A stretch of DNA of 64,000 nt from Nocardia suismassiliense (GTDB lineage Bacteria; Actinomycetota; Actinomycetes; Mycobacteriales; Mycobacteriaceae): assembly GCF_900269665.1 (NCBI RefSeq), contig NZ_LT985361.1, positions 3,065,704 through 3,129,703 of the forward strand. Direction: 5' to 3'. Positions 22,242 through 33,715 of the stretch are shown one piece after another. The position numbers and the translations under genes were made by a program. Within the stretch, counting starts at the first letter, position 1, and each line of letters begins with the position of its first letter. The notes beneath the pieces were generated by a model. It saw nothing but the letters and a program-made list of their open reading frames with translations. It was not told the DNA's origin and did no database searches.

Positions 22242-23994
22242 CGGCCTTGGCGTCATCTCCACGGCCACCGCGCAATTCCACGAGGGCCTGACTGTTCTCA
22301 CGGGTGAGACCGGTGCGGGCAAGACCATGGTGGTCACCAGCCTGCACCTGCTGAGCGGTGCGCGGGCCGACGCGGGACGGGTGCGGCTCGGTGCCGCGCG
22401 TGCGGTGGTGGAGGGGCGCTTCACCGTCGACGATGTGAACGACGCGGCCCGCGCGGAAGTGACGCAGGTGCTGGAATCGGCTGCGGCCGAACAGGATGAC
22501 GACGGCAGCATCATCGCGATCCGCACGGTCGGCAGCGACGGGCGGTCCCGCGCGCACCTGGGTGGGCGCGGCGTGCCTGCCTCGGTGCTCGCCGATTTCA
22601 CTGCGTCGCTGCTGACGGTGCACGGACAGAACGATCAGCTGCGGTTGCAGCGCCCCGATCAGCAGTTGTCGGCGCTGGACCAGTTCGCCGCCGACACCGT
22701 CGGGCCGCTGTTGCGCAAATACACGGTGCACCGCCGCGCCTGGTTGGACGCCCGCGCAGAACTGCTCGAACGGACCGCGCGCAGTAGGGAATTGGCGCAG
22801 GAGGCGGACCGGCTGCAGCATTCGCTGTCCGAAATCGACGCCATCGCACCGGAACCCGGCGAGGACGTGCGCATCGTCGACGAGGTGCGCAGGCTCAGCG
22901 ATCTCGATTCGTTGAGGGAGGCTGCCGCAACCGCGCACGACGCCCTGGCCGGTCCCGTCGATTCACCCGAAGAGGGTTCGGGCGCACTGGAATTGCTCGG
23001 CTCCGCGCGTGCTCGCATCGACTCGGCCGATGATCCCGCGCTGACCGCGCTCGGTCCCCGGCTCGGCGAAGCCATCGCCGTCGTGGTCGATCTGACCACC
23101 GAACTCAGCGGCTACCTCTCGGATCTGCCGTCGGACCCCGGCGCGCTGGACTCGCTGCTCACCCGGCAGGCCGAGCTCAAGTCGCTGACCCGCAAGTACG
23201 CGCCCGACATCGACGGTGTGATCGCCTGGGCCGACGACGCCCGCAGCCGCCTCGGCTCGCTCGACGTGTCCGAGGAGACGTTGACGGCGTTGGCGGCCGA
23301 GGTCGATTCCGCGGCCGAGCGGGTGCGGGAGGCGGCTCGCAAACTCAGTGCCGCGCGGAAGAAGGCGGCGGGCAAGCTCGCGTCCGCGGTGAGTGCCGAA
23401 TTGGGTGGTCTGGCAATGGGTAAGGCCAGGCTCGAGGTCGAGGTGCATCCGATGCCCGCGGGGCCGCAGGATTCGGCGCCGTTGACCATCGACGGAAAAG
23501 ACGTGCACGCCGGGTCATCCGGCATCGACGAGGTGGAGTTCCGGTTGTCCGCGCACTCGGGTGCGCAGTCACTTCCGTTGAGCAAGAGCGCATCCGGCGG
23601 TGAGCTCTCCCGGGTGATGCTCGCCCTCGAAGTGGTGCTCGCCAGCTCCGACCACGGCGCGACCATGGTGTTCGACGAGGTCGACGCCGGCGTCGGCGGA
23701 CGCGCGGCGGTGGAGATCGGCCGCAGGCTGGCCCGGCTCGCGCGCACCCACCAGGTCATCGTGGTAACCCACCTGCCGCAGGTCGCCGCCTTCGCCGACA
23801 CCCACCTGGTGGTCGACAAGTCCGACGACGGCAAGGGCAAAGTCAACAGCGGTGTGCACGCGCTGACCAAGGACGAGCGCGTCATCGAATTGGCCCGCAT
23901 GCTGGCCGGTTTGGACGACACCGAGACCGGGCGGGCGCACGCCGAGGAACTGCTGGAGCTTGCGCGGGCGGAGAAGTCCGGAGCGGCCGTTTAG
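22219..23994 (+). CDS. recN: DNA repair protein RecN
   Basis: This SMC-like ATPase of 591 residues acts in double-strand-break repair. Walker A is [12 protein letters not shown] (about residue 34) in the N-terminal head. Coiled-coil arms follow. The C-terminal head has [18 protein letters not shown] (signature) and [12 protein letters not shown] (Walker B) followed by [14 protein letters not shown]. The ATG at 22219 with GGAGAG upstream is preferred over the GTG at 22192. The 3' end of the gene, including the stop, has been copied in tandem downstream (23922-24215). Confidence 0.96.
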   Translation: MLTEIRIDGLGVISTATAQFHEGLTVLTGETGAGKTMVVTSLHLLSGARADAGRVRLGAARAVVEGRFTVDDVNDAARAEVTQVLESAAAEQDDDGSIIAIRTVGSDGRSRAHLGGRGVPASVLADFTASLLTVHGQNDQLRLQRPDQQLSALDQFAADTVGPLLRKYTVHRRAWLDARAELLERTARSRELAQEADRLQHSLSEIDAIAPEPGEDVRIVDEVRRLSDLDSLREAAATAHDALAGPVDSPEEGSGALELLGSARARIDSADDPALTALGPRLGEAIAVVVDLTTELSGYLSDLPSDPGALDSLLTRQAELKSLTRKYAPDIDGVIAWADDARSRLGSLDVSEETLTALAAEVDSAAERVREAARKLSAARKKAAGKLASAVSAELGGLAMGKARLEVEVHPMPAGPQDSAPLTIDGKDVHAGSSGIDEVEFRLSAHSGAQSLPLSKSASGGELSRVMLALEVVLASSDHGATMVFDEVDAGVGGRAAVEIGRRLARLARTHQVIVVTHLPQVAAFADTHLVVDKSDDGKGKVNSGVHALTKDERVIELARMLAGLDDTETGRAHAEELLELARAEKSGAAV

Positions 23995-24215
23995 CCTGCG
24001 GCTGCTGTCGAGACCGGCCGGGCGCACGCCGACGAGCTGATGGAGGCGCCGGGAAGAGAAGTTCGGAGCGGCAATCTAGCCCGCAGCCGCAGCCGGCCGG
24101 ACACACATGACGAGGAGTGCTGGAGACCGTGCGGGTGGAGAAATCCGGGGCGGCCGTCTAGCCCGCGGGCGTTGTCGAGACCGGCGGGCGCACGCCGAGC
24201 AGCTGCTGGTTGCCG
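23922..24215 (+). repeat. Degenerate tandem repeats of the recN 3' end
   Basis: A unit of about 84 bases beginning CGAGACCGG(C)CGGGCGCACG occurs at 23922, 24009, about 24092 and 24176, the last one truncated. The first copy is the last 24 codons of recN with its TAG stop and 14 flanking bases. The next two retain GAGAAGTTCGGAGCGG-like and GGAGAAATCCGGGGCGGCCG-like sequences and also end in TAG (24077-24079, 24159-24161). The copies carry substitutions and indels, so they are old and not translated. Confidence 0.82.
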
Positions 24216-24281
24216 CCGTCGGGCCCGCAGCCGCCACAGCACACCGCACTCGGCGTCGTCCGTGCTCAGCTGGCTCCGCAG

Positions 24282-24357
24282 TTCGGCTCACAAAGCGTTC
24301 CCACCCTTCACAGGAGCTGGACGTCCTGTGAAACGTATAGATGCTCTGTGAGTTTCG
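24282..24357. repeat. Palindromic intergenic repeat, copy A
   Basis: The inner stem TTCACAGGA (24307-24315) / TCCTGTGAA (24324-24332) surrounds an 8-base loop. The right arm continues ACGTATAG, then CTCTGTGAGTTTCG. The right arm is 27/34 identical to that of the element at 32809-32884, and inner-stem changes are compensatory between the two. It lies between recN and the convergent SRPBCC gene. Confidence 0.72.
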
Positions 24358-24477
24358 TGTTCTGAGGTTCACATCGCGGGTGCCGACGGGATCTGTTGTT
24401 CCGGCGGACGTGGGGTCCGAGCAGCGCAGAGGCACCGGTTTCTATTCCGTTGTGCGCCGGAACGACGGAGGTAACCG

Positions 24478-24897
24478 CTAGCGCACAGCCTTTTGCGCTG
24501 CCTTGATGAACTGGGTGATCAGGTTCTTCAAGCCGAACTCGAGCACCTTGGCGGGTACGGGAAGGCTGGGCTCGGACTCCATCGTGTAGGAGACCAGGGT
24601 GCCGTTGTCGGCGTCGGTGAAGGTGACCACGCCGACGTGCCGCTTGACCGGGGCACCCTTGACGATCTTGTATTCCATCCGCTCGCCGGGCACCAGCTTG
24701 GTGATCTCCTCGGTGACGCCGAGCGGGCCGACGCCGAGCAGGTGCTGCGCGCCGACGCCTTCGCGCTCGGTCAGCCCCGGCTTGGTCAGCTTGACCTTGA
24801 TCGGGAGGTACGGGCTGATGCTCTCGCGGTCGGCGAAGAGCCGATACACCACATCACGCGGGGCGGCGATGACGGCGTCGACAGTCGTGCTGGCCAT
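24478..24897 (-). CDS. SRPBCC-superfamily protein (polyketide cyclase/dehydrase-like)
   Basis: This 139-residue protein begins STTVDAVIAAPRDVVYRLFA, the first strand and helix of the START/Bet v1-like fold. It continues with VTEEITKLVPGERMEYKIV and HVGVVTFTDADNGTLVSYTM, typical SRPBCC strands. Such proteins enclose a hydrophobic ligand; actinomycetes have many with unknown ligands. A GAGGAG ribosome-binding site precedes the ATG. It is transcribed towards recN, and the palindromic repeat lies between the two stops. Confidence 0.82.
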   Translation of the reverse strand: MASTTVDAVIAAPRDVVYRLFADRESISPYLPIKVKLTKPGLTEREGVGAQHLLGVGPLGVTEEITKLVPGERMEYKIVKGAPVKRHVGVVTFTDADNGTLVSYTMESEPSLPVPAKVLEFGLKNLITQFIKAAQKAVR

Positions 24898-25039
24898 GGG
24901 GTCTCCTCTTCGAGTTACCTGTGACGGGCAGCATATAGGTAGTACTGGGTCGGCCCGGGGCTCTGTGTAACCGGTGTCACAGACAGCGAGGCTCGGGCAT
25001 CGTGGATCGCTTCGTCAGCTTCGCGTAAAGAGCAACGTG

Positions 25040-26623
25040 TCAGTCGCGTTCGGCGCCGAGGCTGATGCCGCGGGTGGCGAGCCAGGGGAGCGGGTCGACG
25101 CGGTCGGTGCCGTTGAGCCAGACCTCGAAATGGCAGTGCGGACCGGTGGTTTCGCCGCGGTTGCCGACGGTGGCGATCTCGTCGCCCGCCAGCACGTGCT
25201 GACCGATATTGACCAGCGCTGTGTTGATGTGGCCGTACACGGTGATCGTGCCGTCGTCGCCGAGCAGCCGTACCCACATGCCGAATCCGCTCGCCGGTCC
25301 GGCGCTGATGACGGTGCCATCCTCTACCGCGACGATGGGGGTGCCGATCGGCGCGGCCACATCCACGCCGGCATGCAGCGCGCCCCAGCGCATTCCGTAA
25401 CCGGACGTGAAGGTGCCGGAGGTGAACTTGGTGAACAGCGGGCGCAGCTTCGCGGCGGCCTGCGCGGACAGCTCGTCCGCGACCTTGCTGCCGTTCTGCA
25501 GGATGTCGCTGAACTGCCCGAGATCGGCCGGACCTTCGTCGAGCAATCCCGGTTCGGTACCCGCCGGTGCCGCGGCCGCCGACTGCGGTTGGCCGAGTGC
25601 CATCGGCACCACGGTGGTGTCCATCGGCGGTTCGTCGCTGCCCGCCAGCAGATCCTGCCCGACAGCGACGAATGCGCCTGCGGCAACCGCGAGGATGGCG
25701 GCGCGACCCTTCAACGCGGTCGGCGGTGCGGGGGTGCGATGTCTGCCGCCGCGCCGCTTGGGACGATCCGCGGCCGAGGATCGCCACGTACCAGCCGACT
25801 GCCCCCGCTGGTCGTCCGGGGACTGCCCCCGCTGGTCGTCCGGGGACGGCCACCGCTCATCGTTCGCGGAGGGCCACCGGTCGTCTGGTTGCGTCGACCG
25901 GCCTCTTGACGGCCGCCACGCATCATCCGGCGACGACCACGAATCGTTTGGCTGTGCCTGCTCGTCCTCTGGAGTCGGCGACTGGCCCTCAGTCGAGACC
26001 CACTGGCCCTCCGACGCGGTCCATGCCTCGCCGTTCCACGCCCACTGGTTATCTGGTCGCGCCGACCGATCCTCGGGTGCGCGCCATTGATCTTCGGGGG
26101 TGGGCCACTGGTTCTCGGGTGTGGGCCACTGACCTTCGGGTGCGCGCCACCGATTCTCGGGTGCGAGCCACTCACCTTCGGGTTCGGCCCACCCGCCCGC
26201 AGGTTCCGACCACTGAGACTCCGGCGATGGCCAAACATCGTCCGACGTAGGCCATGTCTTGCGGGTCTGCGTCGGTCGATCCTGTTGCGGCGCCCACAGT
26301 GCGGCTGATCGAGCCGGTGGATCTTCGGGCGACGACCACTCCTCCTGCGATGCCCACTGATCTGCTGGCGACGGCCACGCTTCCCCGGTTGCTTGCCAAG
26401 TGGCGGCTGACCGCGTCGAGTGATCCACCGACAGGTTCTGGGGCGATGCCCACCGATCCTCGGTTGACGCCCACCGATCATCCGGTGACGCCCACTGATC
26501 CTCGAACGGCGTCGCAGATTCAACCCACTGCATCGAATAGCTATCGCATTGCTGAGGATTGACCGAATTGCGCTGATCACCCCCGGCTCGCCGCCCGCGA
26601 CCCCGCATCGAATCGGCGCTCAT
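25040..26623 (-). CDS. Membrane-anchored M23 (LytM) metallopeptidase with W-rich repeats
   Basis: The C-terminal 130 residues are an M23 domain: GALHAGVDVAAPIGTPIVAV has the HxxxD zinc ligands and TTGPHCHFEVW the HxH. It is expected to cut cell-wall peptides. A single hydrophobic segment (AAILAVAAGAFVAVG) precedes it, so the catalytic part is outside. The N-terminal 300 residues contain about 20 heptad-like units such as WPTPENQ, WRAPEDR and WASPDDR, and are presumably cytoplasmic and disordered. The start chosen is MSADSMRG at 26621-26623 with GGTGAG upstream; an in-frame start exists at 26725. It is divergent from steA. Confidence 0.82.
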   Translation of the reverse strand: MSADSMRGRGRRAGGDQRNSVNPQQCDSYSMQWVESATPFEDQWASPDDRWASTEDRWASPQNLSVDHSTRSAATWQATGEAWPSPADQWASQEEWSSPEDPPARSAALWAPQQDRPTQTRKTWPTSDDVWPSPESQWSEPAGGWAEPEGEWLAPENRWRAPEGQWPTPENQWPTPEDQWRAPEDRSARPDNQWAWNGEAWTASEGQWVSTEGQSPTPEDEQAQPNDSWSSPDDAWRPSRGRSTQPDDRWPSANDERWPSPDDQRGQSPDDQRGQSAGTWRSSAADRPKRRGGRHRTPAPPTALKGRAAILAVAAGAFVAVGQDLLAGSDEPPMDTTVVPMALGQPQSAAAAPAGTEPGLLDEGPADLGQFSDILQNGSKVADELSAQAAAKLRPLFTKFTSGTFTSGYGMRWGALHAGVDVAAPIGTPIVAVEDGTVISAGPASGFGMWVRLLGDDGTITVYGHINTALVNIGQHVLAGDEIATVGNRGETTGPHCHFEVWLNGTDRVDPLPWLATRGISLGAERD

Positions 26624-26978
26624 CGACTCACCCGCATTTGTCTGTATTGTCCCGAACCAGCCGAAATGGGCGAAACGTCTGGTCCACGGCGCAATCGCCC
26701 GGTATTCACAAGGGTTTCGAGGCACATCACGCTGTCGTCCTTCGTCACGTCATGTCGAGCTGTCGTCGGGGCTGGTCGACGGTAACGAAACGATAGCGGT
26801 ACTGCTCGTTAGGCGCGCGAACTAAACACGGCAATGTGATGGCCACCACAACACCCCTCCGTGCAACGAGTCCGCCCGCGTGTCGCGCGTGGTGTCAGTG
26901 TTGTCACAGTGATGTATGTGGTAGGTGGTACGGCGCGCCTCCACCAACGGTTTAGGGTTTGCGTGCAGCATCGGATTC
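26624..26978. other. Divergent intergenic region of 355 bases (M23 / steA)
   Basis: It must contain the promoters of both genes, but no confident -35/-10 pair was seen. TTGTCA at 26901-26906 is a possible -35 for steA. Confidence 0.35.
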
Positions 26979-28193
26979 ATGAAGATGCTGGCGTTGTTGT
27001 CGAGGAACACCGAAACGCTGCCCGGCCTCTCCGGGATAGCCCGGGTGGATCGCAACACCCGGCGCCTGCTGAAACGGGTCGGACCAGGCGATGTCGTCGT
27101 GCTCGACGAGATGGACCTGGACCGCCTCACCGCCGATCGCCTGGTCGAGGCGGGGGTGGTCGCGGTGATCAATACCTCGCCGTCGATCTCCGGCCGCTAT
27201 CCCAATCTCGGTCCGGAAGTGCTGGTGGCGAACAACATCCTGCTGCTGGACACGGTGAGCTCCGACGCGTTCAGCAAGATCAAGGACGGCGTCAAGGTCC
27301 GCATCGATGAGGGCGTCGTCTACGCCGACAAGGTGATCAAGAAAGAGCCCGAGGTCCTGGTCAAGGGCATCGAGCTGACCGACTCCGACATCGCCGAACG
27401 GATGATCGAGGCGCGCAACGGGCTGGCCGACCATCTGGAAGCGTTCGCGGGCAACACCATCGAGTTCATCCGCACCGAAAGCGCCCTGCTCATCGACGGT
27501 ATCGGCGTGCCGGAGCTGGAACTGGCGATGAAGCACCGGCATGTGGTCGTGGTGGCCGACGGCCCCGATCACGCCGAAGATCTCAAGCGGCTCAAGCCGT
27601 TCATCAAGGAGTACGTGCCGATCATGGTCGGCGTCGGTCGCGGCGCGGACACCCTGATGAAGCAGGGCTACCGCCCCGACCTCATCGTCGGCGACCCGGA
27701 CGAGATCACCTCCGCCACCTTGAAATGCGGCGCCGAGGTGATCCTGCCCGCCGACACCGACGGCCACGCCAAGGGCCTGGAACGCATCCAGGATCTGGGC
27801 ATCGGCGCCACCACTTTTCCGTCTTCCGGCGCGCCCGCCGATCTGGCGCTGCTGCTCGCGCACCACCACGGCGCGTCGCTGATCGTCACCGCGGGCGCCG
27901 CCGCGACGCTCGACGACTTCTTCGACCGCAGCCGCCGGGAGAGCAACCCGGCGACCTTCCTCACCCGCCTCAAACTCGGCACCAAGCTGATGGACGCCAA
28001 GGCCGTGGCCACGCTGTACCGAAACCGGGTGTCCGGCATCGGCATCGCGATGGTGGTGCTCGCCGCCCTGATCGCGGTGATCGTGGTGCTGCTCGCCTCC
28101 AACACCGGCACCGACGCCGTGGCCTGGGCCGCCGACACCTGGGACCGGTTCGCGCTGTGGGCGCAGGGCTTGGTCGGCGCGGGCGACAAATGA
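26979..28193 (+). CDS. steA: SteA-like cell-division/cytokinetic protein (Rv1697 family)
   Basis: The 404-residue protein starts MKMLALLSRNT, as mycobacterial homologues do; the upstream in-frame ATG at 26925 is less likely. It has FAGNTIEFIRTESALLIDGI, VGVGRGADTLMKQGYRPDLI with VGDPDE, and ILPADTDGHAKGLERIQDLG, a thiamin-pyrophosphokinase-like cytoplasmic fold. One C-terminal membrane segment (IGIAMVVLAALIAVIVVLLA) is present. In corynebacteria SteA and SteB form a complex needed for daughter-cell separation. The SteB/MctB gene follows after 13 bases, so they are co-transcribed. Confidence 0.9.
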   Translation: MKMLALLSRNTETLPGLSGIARVDRNTRRLLKRVGPGDVVVLDEMDLDRLTADRLVEAGVVAVINTSPSISGRYPNLGPEVLVANNILLLDTVSSDAFSKIKDGVKVRIDEGVVYADKVIKKEPEVLVKGIELTDSDIAERMIEARNGLADHLEAFAGNTIEFIRTESALLIDGIGVPELELAMKHRHVVVVADGPDHAEDLKRLKPFIKEYVPIMVGVGRGADTLMKQGYRPDLIVGDPDEITSATLKCGAEVILPADTDGHAKGLERIQDLGIGATTFPSSGAPADLALLLAHHHGASLIVTAGAAATLDDFFDRSRRESNPATFLTRLKLGTKLMDAKAVATLYRNRVSGIGIAMVVLAALIAVIVVLLASNTGTDAVAWAADTWDRFALWAQGLVGAGDK

Positions 28194-28206
28194 CCGAGGG
28201 AGCACG

Positions 28207-29151
28207 ATGATCTCGTTACGTCAGCACGCCATCTCGATCGCGGCGATCTTCCTGGCCCTCGCCATCGGCGTGGTGCTCGGCTCGCAAACGCTGGCAGCGG
28301 ATCTGCTATCGGGGTTACGTGCGGATAAATCGGATCTGCGCCAGCAGGTCGACACGGTGTCGGATCAGAACCGGCGCCTCACCGATCAGCTGAACGCGGC
28401 CGATCGCTTCATCGCCGGATCCGCGGGCCGCATCCTCGGTGGCACCCTGGCCGATCGCAGCGTCGCGGTGTTCACCACCCCCGACGCCGACCCTGCCGAC
28501 ATCGAGGGTGTGACCAAGGCGCTGGAAACCTCGGGCGCCGCGATCACCGGGCGGATCTCGCTCACCGACGCGTTCGTCGACGCCACCGAGGGTGACCGGA
28601 TGCGCAGCGCCGTCACCAATGTCATCCCGGCGGGCGCCCAATTGCGCACCGGCGCAGTCGATCAGGGCAGCATGGCGGGCGACCTGCTCGGCCTGGTTCT
28701 GCTGCTCGATCCGGCCAACGGGCAAACCCGCGGCACTCCGCAGGAACTGGGCCTGGTGCTGGAGACGCTGCGCGGCGGCGGCTTCCTCGCCTACGGCGAC
28801 ACTCCGGTGCGTCCCGCGCAATCGGCGGTGGTGATCACCGGCAACGGCGCGAAGTCCGCTGAGAACAGTCAGGGTGCCAACATCGCCCGTTTCGCGGGCG
28901 CGCTGCGTGGGCGGGGTGCGGGTGTCGTGCTCGCGGGGCGCTCCGGTGCCGCCGAGAATCCAGGGCCGCTCGCCGTCGTCCGCTCCGATGGTCCGCTCGC
29001 CACCACGGTCAGCACCGTCGACAACCTCGATCGGGAGATCGGCCGCGTCACCACCGTGCTCGCGCTGAGCGAGCAGTTGAACGGTGGCACGGGTCGCTAC
29101 GGCACCGGCGCCAAGGCGACCTCGCTGACGCTTGCTGCGATGCCGCGCTGA
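28207..29151 (+). CDS. mctB: SteB/MctB-type channel protein
   Basis: This 314-residue protein has an N-terminal membrane segment (ISIAAIFLALAIGVVLGS) followed by a coiled coil (LRQQVDTVSDQNRRLTDQLN) and a globular envelope domain. It matches the mycobacterial Rv1698 family, described both as an outer-membrane copper efflux channel (MctB) and, in corynebacteria, as SteB, the partner of SteA. A GAGGGAGC ribosome-binding site precedes the ATG. The neighbour SteA favours the division role; a copper role is compatible. Confidence 0.88.
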   Translation: MISLRQHAISIAAIFLALAIGVVLGSQTLAADLLSGLRADKSDLRQQVDTVSDQNRRLTDQLNAADRFIAGSAGRILGGTLADRSVAVFTTPDADPADIEGVTKALETSGAAITGRISLTDAFVDATEGDRMRSAVTNVIPAGAQLRTGAVDQGSMAGDLLGLVLLLDPANGQTRGTPQELGLVLETLRGGGFLAYGDTPVRPAQSAVVITGNGAKSAENSQGANIARFAGALRGRGAGVVLAGRSGAAENPGPLAVVRSDGPLATTVSTVDNLDREIGRVTTVLALSEQLNGGTGRYGTGAKATSLTLAAMPR

Positions 29152-31173
<2,022 letters not shown>

Positions 31174-31177
31174 CACG

Positions 31178-31840
31178 ATGACGCAGGACGGTGGCACCGC
31201 CGGACCAGGCAGCCACGATTTCGAAACCGTTTCCAGCGAAACCGTCTACAGCGGCGCCATCCTGGCGTTGCGCCTCGACCAGGTGCGGATGCCCGGCGGG
31301 CACGTCGCCGAGCGTGAGGTGATCGAGCACCACGGCGCCGTCGCTGTCGCCGCGATCGATGACGACGACAACGTGGTGCTGATCAACCAGTACCGGCACC
31401 CGATCGGCAGGCGACTGCTCGAGCTGCCCGCCGGCCTGCTCGACCTGCCCGACGAGGATCCGCTCGTCGCCGCACGCCGCGAGCTGGCCGAGGAGACCGG
31501 CCTGGCGGCCAGGGAATGGTCCGTGCTGGTGGATGTGGCGCTCTCGCCGGGGTTCACCGACGAGGCGTTGCGGGTGTACTGCGCCCGCGGGCTGTACGAA
31601 ACCGACCAGCCGGAGCCGGAACACGAGGAGGCCGACCTCTCGATCGTGCGCATGCCGGTCGACGAGGCGGTGCGCGCGGCGCTCGCGGGGGAGATCGTCA
31701 ATGCGACCGCCGTCGCCGGTGTGCTCGCGCTCGCCGCGGCGCGGGCGAGCAAGACCGAGTTGCGGCCGGCCGACGCGCCGTGGCCCGGGCAGCCCACCGC
31801 GTTCCTGCGCCGCAAGGCGGCCGAGAAGTCCGCGGACTGA
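31178..31840 (+). CDS. Nudix hydrolase, ADP-ribose pyrophosphatase-like
   Basis: The nudix box is complete: [24 protein letters not shown], with the RExxEE metal ligands. The preceding [36 protein letters not shown] and the later [13 protein letters not shown] match ADP-ribose pyrophosphatases such as mycobacterial Rv1700. It should convert ADP-ribose to AMP and ribose 5-phosphate. It begins 4 bases after pyrG and is followed by xerD with a 13-base gap, so all three are probably one transcript. Confidence 0.92.
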   Translation: MTQDGGTAGPGSHDFETVSSETVYSGAILALRLDQVRMPGGHVAEREVIEHHGAVAVAAIDDDDNVVLINQYRHPIGRRLLELPAGLLDLPDEDPLVAARRELAEETGLAAREWSVLVDVALSPGFTDEALRVYCARGLYETDQPEPEHEEADLSIVRMPVDEAVRAALAGEIVNATAVAGVLALAAARASKTELRPADAPWPGQPTAFLRRKAAEKSAD

Positions 31841-31853
31841 CGGGCGCCGACCG

Positions 31854-32807
31854 GTGCTCGCGCGGGAATTGGATGCCTACCTCGACCATCTCGCGGTCGA
31901 GCGCGGTGCCGCGCGCAACACCCTCGGCGCTTATCGGCGTGACCTCGGCCGGTATCTCGACTTCCTGATCGGGCGCGGCATCACCGCGCTCGATCAGGTC
32001 GCCGAGGGCGATGTCGCGGAGTTCACCATGGCATTGCGGGCCGGCGGCGCTGAATTCCCGCCGCTGGCCGCGGGTTCGGTGGCTCGTGCGCTGATCGCGG
32101 TGCGCGGGCTGCACCGGTTCGCCGCGGCCGAGGGGATGACCACCACCGATGTCGCGCACGCGGTGAAACCGCCGGCTCCTGGTCGCCGGTTGCCCAAGGC
32201 ACTGCCGTACGACCAGGTGCTGAAACTGCTGGAAGCCGCGGGCGGTGGTTCGGCGAGTGATCCGGATGCCGCGCCGGGCACCGATGGCGGTCCGCGTGGC
32301 CTGCGCGACCGGGCCCTGCTGGAACTGCTGTACTCCACGGGCGCACGGATTTCCGAGATGGTCGGGTTGGATGTCGACGATCTCGACACCGACGAACGCG
32401 CCGTGGTGCTGCACGGCAAGGGTGGTAAACAGCGCATGGTGCCGATCGGCAGGCCCGCGCTGGCCGCCGTCGACGCTTACCTGGTTCGGGGGCGTCCCAA
32501 GCTCGCCGCCAGCGGAAAAGGCAACGCGGGCGCGCTTTTTCTCAACGCGCGCGGTGGACGGTTGTCTCGGCAGAGCGCCTGGCAGGTGCTGCAGACCGCT
32601 GCCGAACGTGCGGGTATCGGCGCCACCGTCTCGCCACACACTTTGCGGCACTCGTTCGCCACGCATCTGCTCGACGGGGGAGCGGATGTGCGGGTGGTGC
32701 AAGAGTTGCTCGGCCACGCGTCGGTAACCACTACTCAGATCTACACCCTGGTCACCGTCAACACGTTGCGCGAAGTCTGGGCAACCGCCCACCCGCGCGC
32801 CCGCTAG
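31854..32807 (+). CDS. xerD: Tyrosine recombinase XerD
   Basis: This 317-residue recombinase resolves chromosome dimers at dif with XerC. The N-terminal SAM-like domain begins [20 protein letters not shown]. The catalytic residues are visible: R in [12 protein letters not shown] in [11 protein letters not shown], HxxR in [15 protein letters not shown] in [11 protein letters not shown], and the nucleophile Y in IYTLVTV. The GTG at 31854 is chosen because the product then aligns from the N-terminus with mycobacterial XerD; the open frame extends upstream without homology. A long palindrome follows the stop immediately. Confidence 0.95.
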   Translation: MLARELDAYLDHLAVERGAARNTLGAYRRDLGRYLDFLIGRGITALDQVAEGDVAEFTMALRAGGAEFPPLAAGSVARALIAVRGLHRFAAAEGMTTTDVAHAVKPPAPGRRLPKALPYDQVLKLLEAAGGGSASDPDAAPGTDGGPRGLRDRALLELLYSTGARISEMVGLDVDDLDTDERAVVLHGKGGKQRMVPIGRPALAAVDAYLVRGRPKLAASGKGNAGALFLNARGGRLSRQSAWQVLQTAAERAGIGATVSPHTLRHSFATHLLDGGADVRVVQELLGHASVTTTQIYTLVTVNTLREVWATAHPRAR

Positions 32808-32808
32808 T

Positions 32809-32884
32809 CGAGTCCCACAGAGTCTCCATACGTTTCACAAGGCTCGTCGACCTTGTGAAACGTATGGCGGGTCTGTGAGTCTCG
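32809..32884. repeat. Palindromic intergenic repeat, copy B
   Basis: Two 34-base arms (32809-32842 and 32851-32884) match with five mismatches around an 8-base loop. The inner 18 bases (CCATACGTTTCACAAGG and complement) pair without error. It begins two bases after the xerD stop. It shares sequence and fold with 24282-24357, so both belong to one dispersed family; it may double as the xerD terminator. Confidence 0.8.
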
Positions 32885-33055
32885 TCCCTATCTGTCGCTT
32901 GGTGGGCGGGGGAAAAGCTGGGGCGCGCCTTTTTGGACCTCCGCCACCGCGAGCCGCAACGAGCCGGGGAACAAATCGGACTACGGTCCAGTTAACCCCT
33001 TCGTGTCGGGGTTAGCGCTGGGCGCCTCGGCGTGCGCAGACGTGAGGTGAGTTGA

Positions 33056-33520
33056 GTGGCAAAGTCTTTCATCGTCCAGGAAGCCGATGTCGAAGCGGTG
33101 GCGCTGCCGGGCGGCGGGTCCTTCCAGCTGCTGGAGGACAGCGAGCAGTCCGACGGCCTGTTCGGCGCGAACCGTCTCGTACTCGCCGCAGGCGCGAATG
33201 GCACTCGCCCGCACCACCACACGCAATCCACGGAGATCTTCTACGTCCTCGACGGCACCATGGAATTCCTCGTCGACGGCGAAATCAGCGCGGTGCGCAA
33301 AGGCGGACTGGTCGTCGTCCCGCCCGGCACCGTGCACGCGTTCGGCGCGTCGGCGGCCGGACCCGCCGAGTTTATCGCCGTGCTGACACCGGGTATCGTC
33401 CGCTTCGAGTACTTCCGGCAGCTCGGCCGGATCGCCCGCGGGGAGGCGGAATGGGACAGCATGGACGACTTGCACGACCGCTTCGACGTGCATTTCGATG
33501 GTGACCCGGAGTGGCGCTGA
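33056..33520 (+). CDS. Cupin-domain protein
   Basis: This 154-residue protein has one cupin barrel. Cupin motif 1 is RPHHHTQSTEIFYVLDGTME (two His, one Glu) and motif 2 is VVVPPGTVHAFGA (His). These are the ligands for a metal ion. A GAGGTGAG ribosome-binding site precedes the GTG start. Conserved neighbours on both sides belong to the mycobacterial-like block, but I do not recall this gene there, so it looks like a local addition. The substrate is unknown; oxygenase, isomerase or sensor roles are all possible for single cupins. Confidence 0.82.
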   Translation: MAKSFIVQEADVEAVALPGGGSFQLLEDSEQSDGLFGANRLVLAAGANGTRPHHHTQSTEIFYVLDGTMEFLVDGEISAVRKGGLVVVPPGTVHAFGASAAGPAEFIAVLTPGIVRFEYFRQLGRIARGEAEWDSMDDLHDRFDVHFDGDPEWR

Positions 33521-33715
33521 GCGATACGGGGTAGCGTTTTGCTGTTCGGGGCTCGGCGTGGTGCCGCGAACACGCCGCGCGCGTCGCGGCACTTGCACGC
33601 TCGCAAGCGGTAGCGTCTAACGAGAGTCGGACCGTACGAAAGCGAGGGTCGGGCCTGATCCGCCTCGCTACGCTCGGCGAGGCAACGGGCAGGAACGTAT
33701 AAGGAGCAGCGGATC

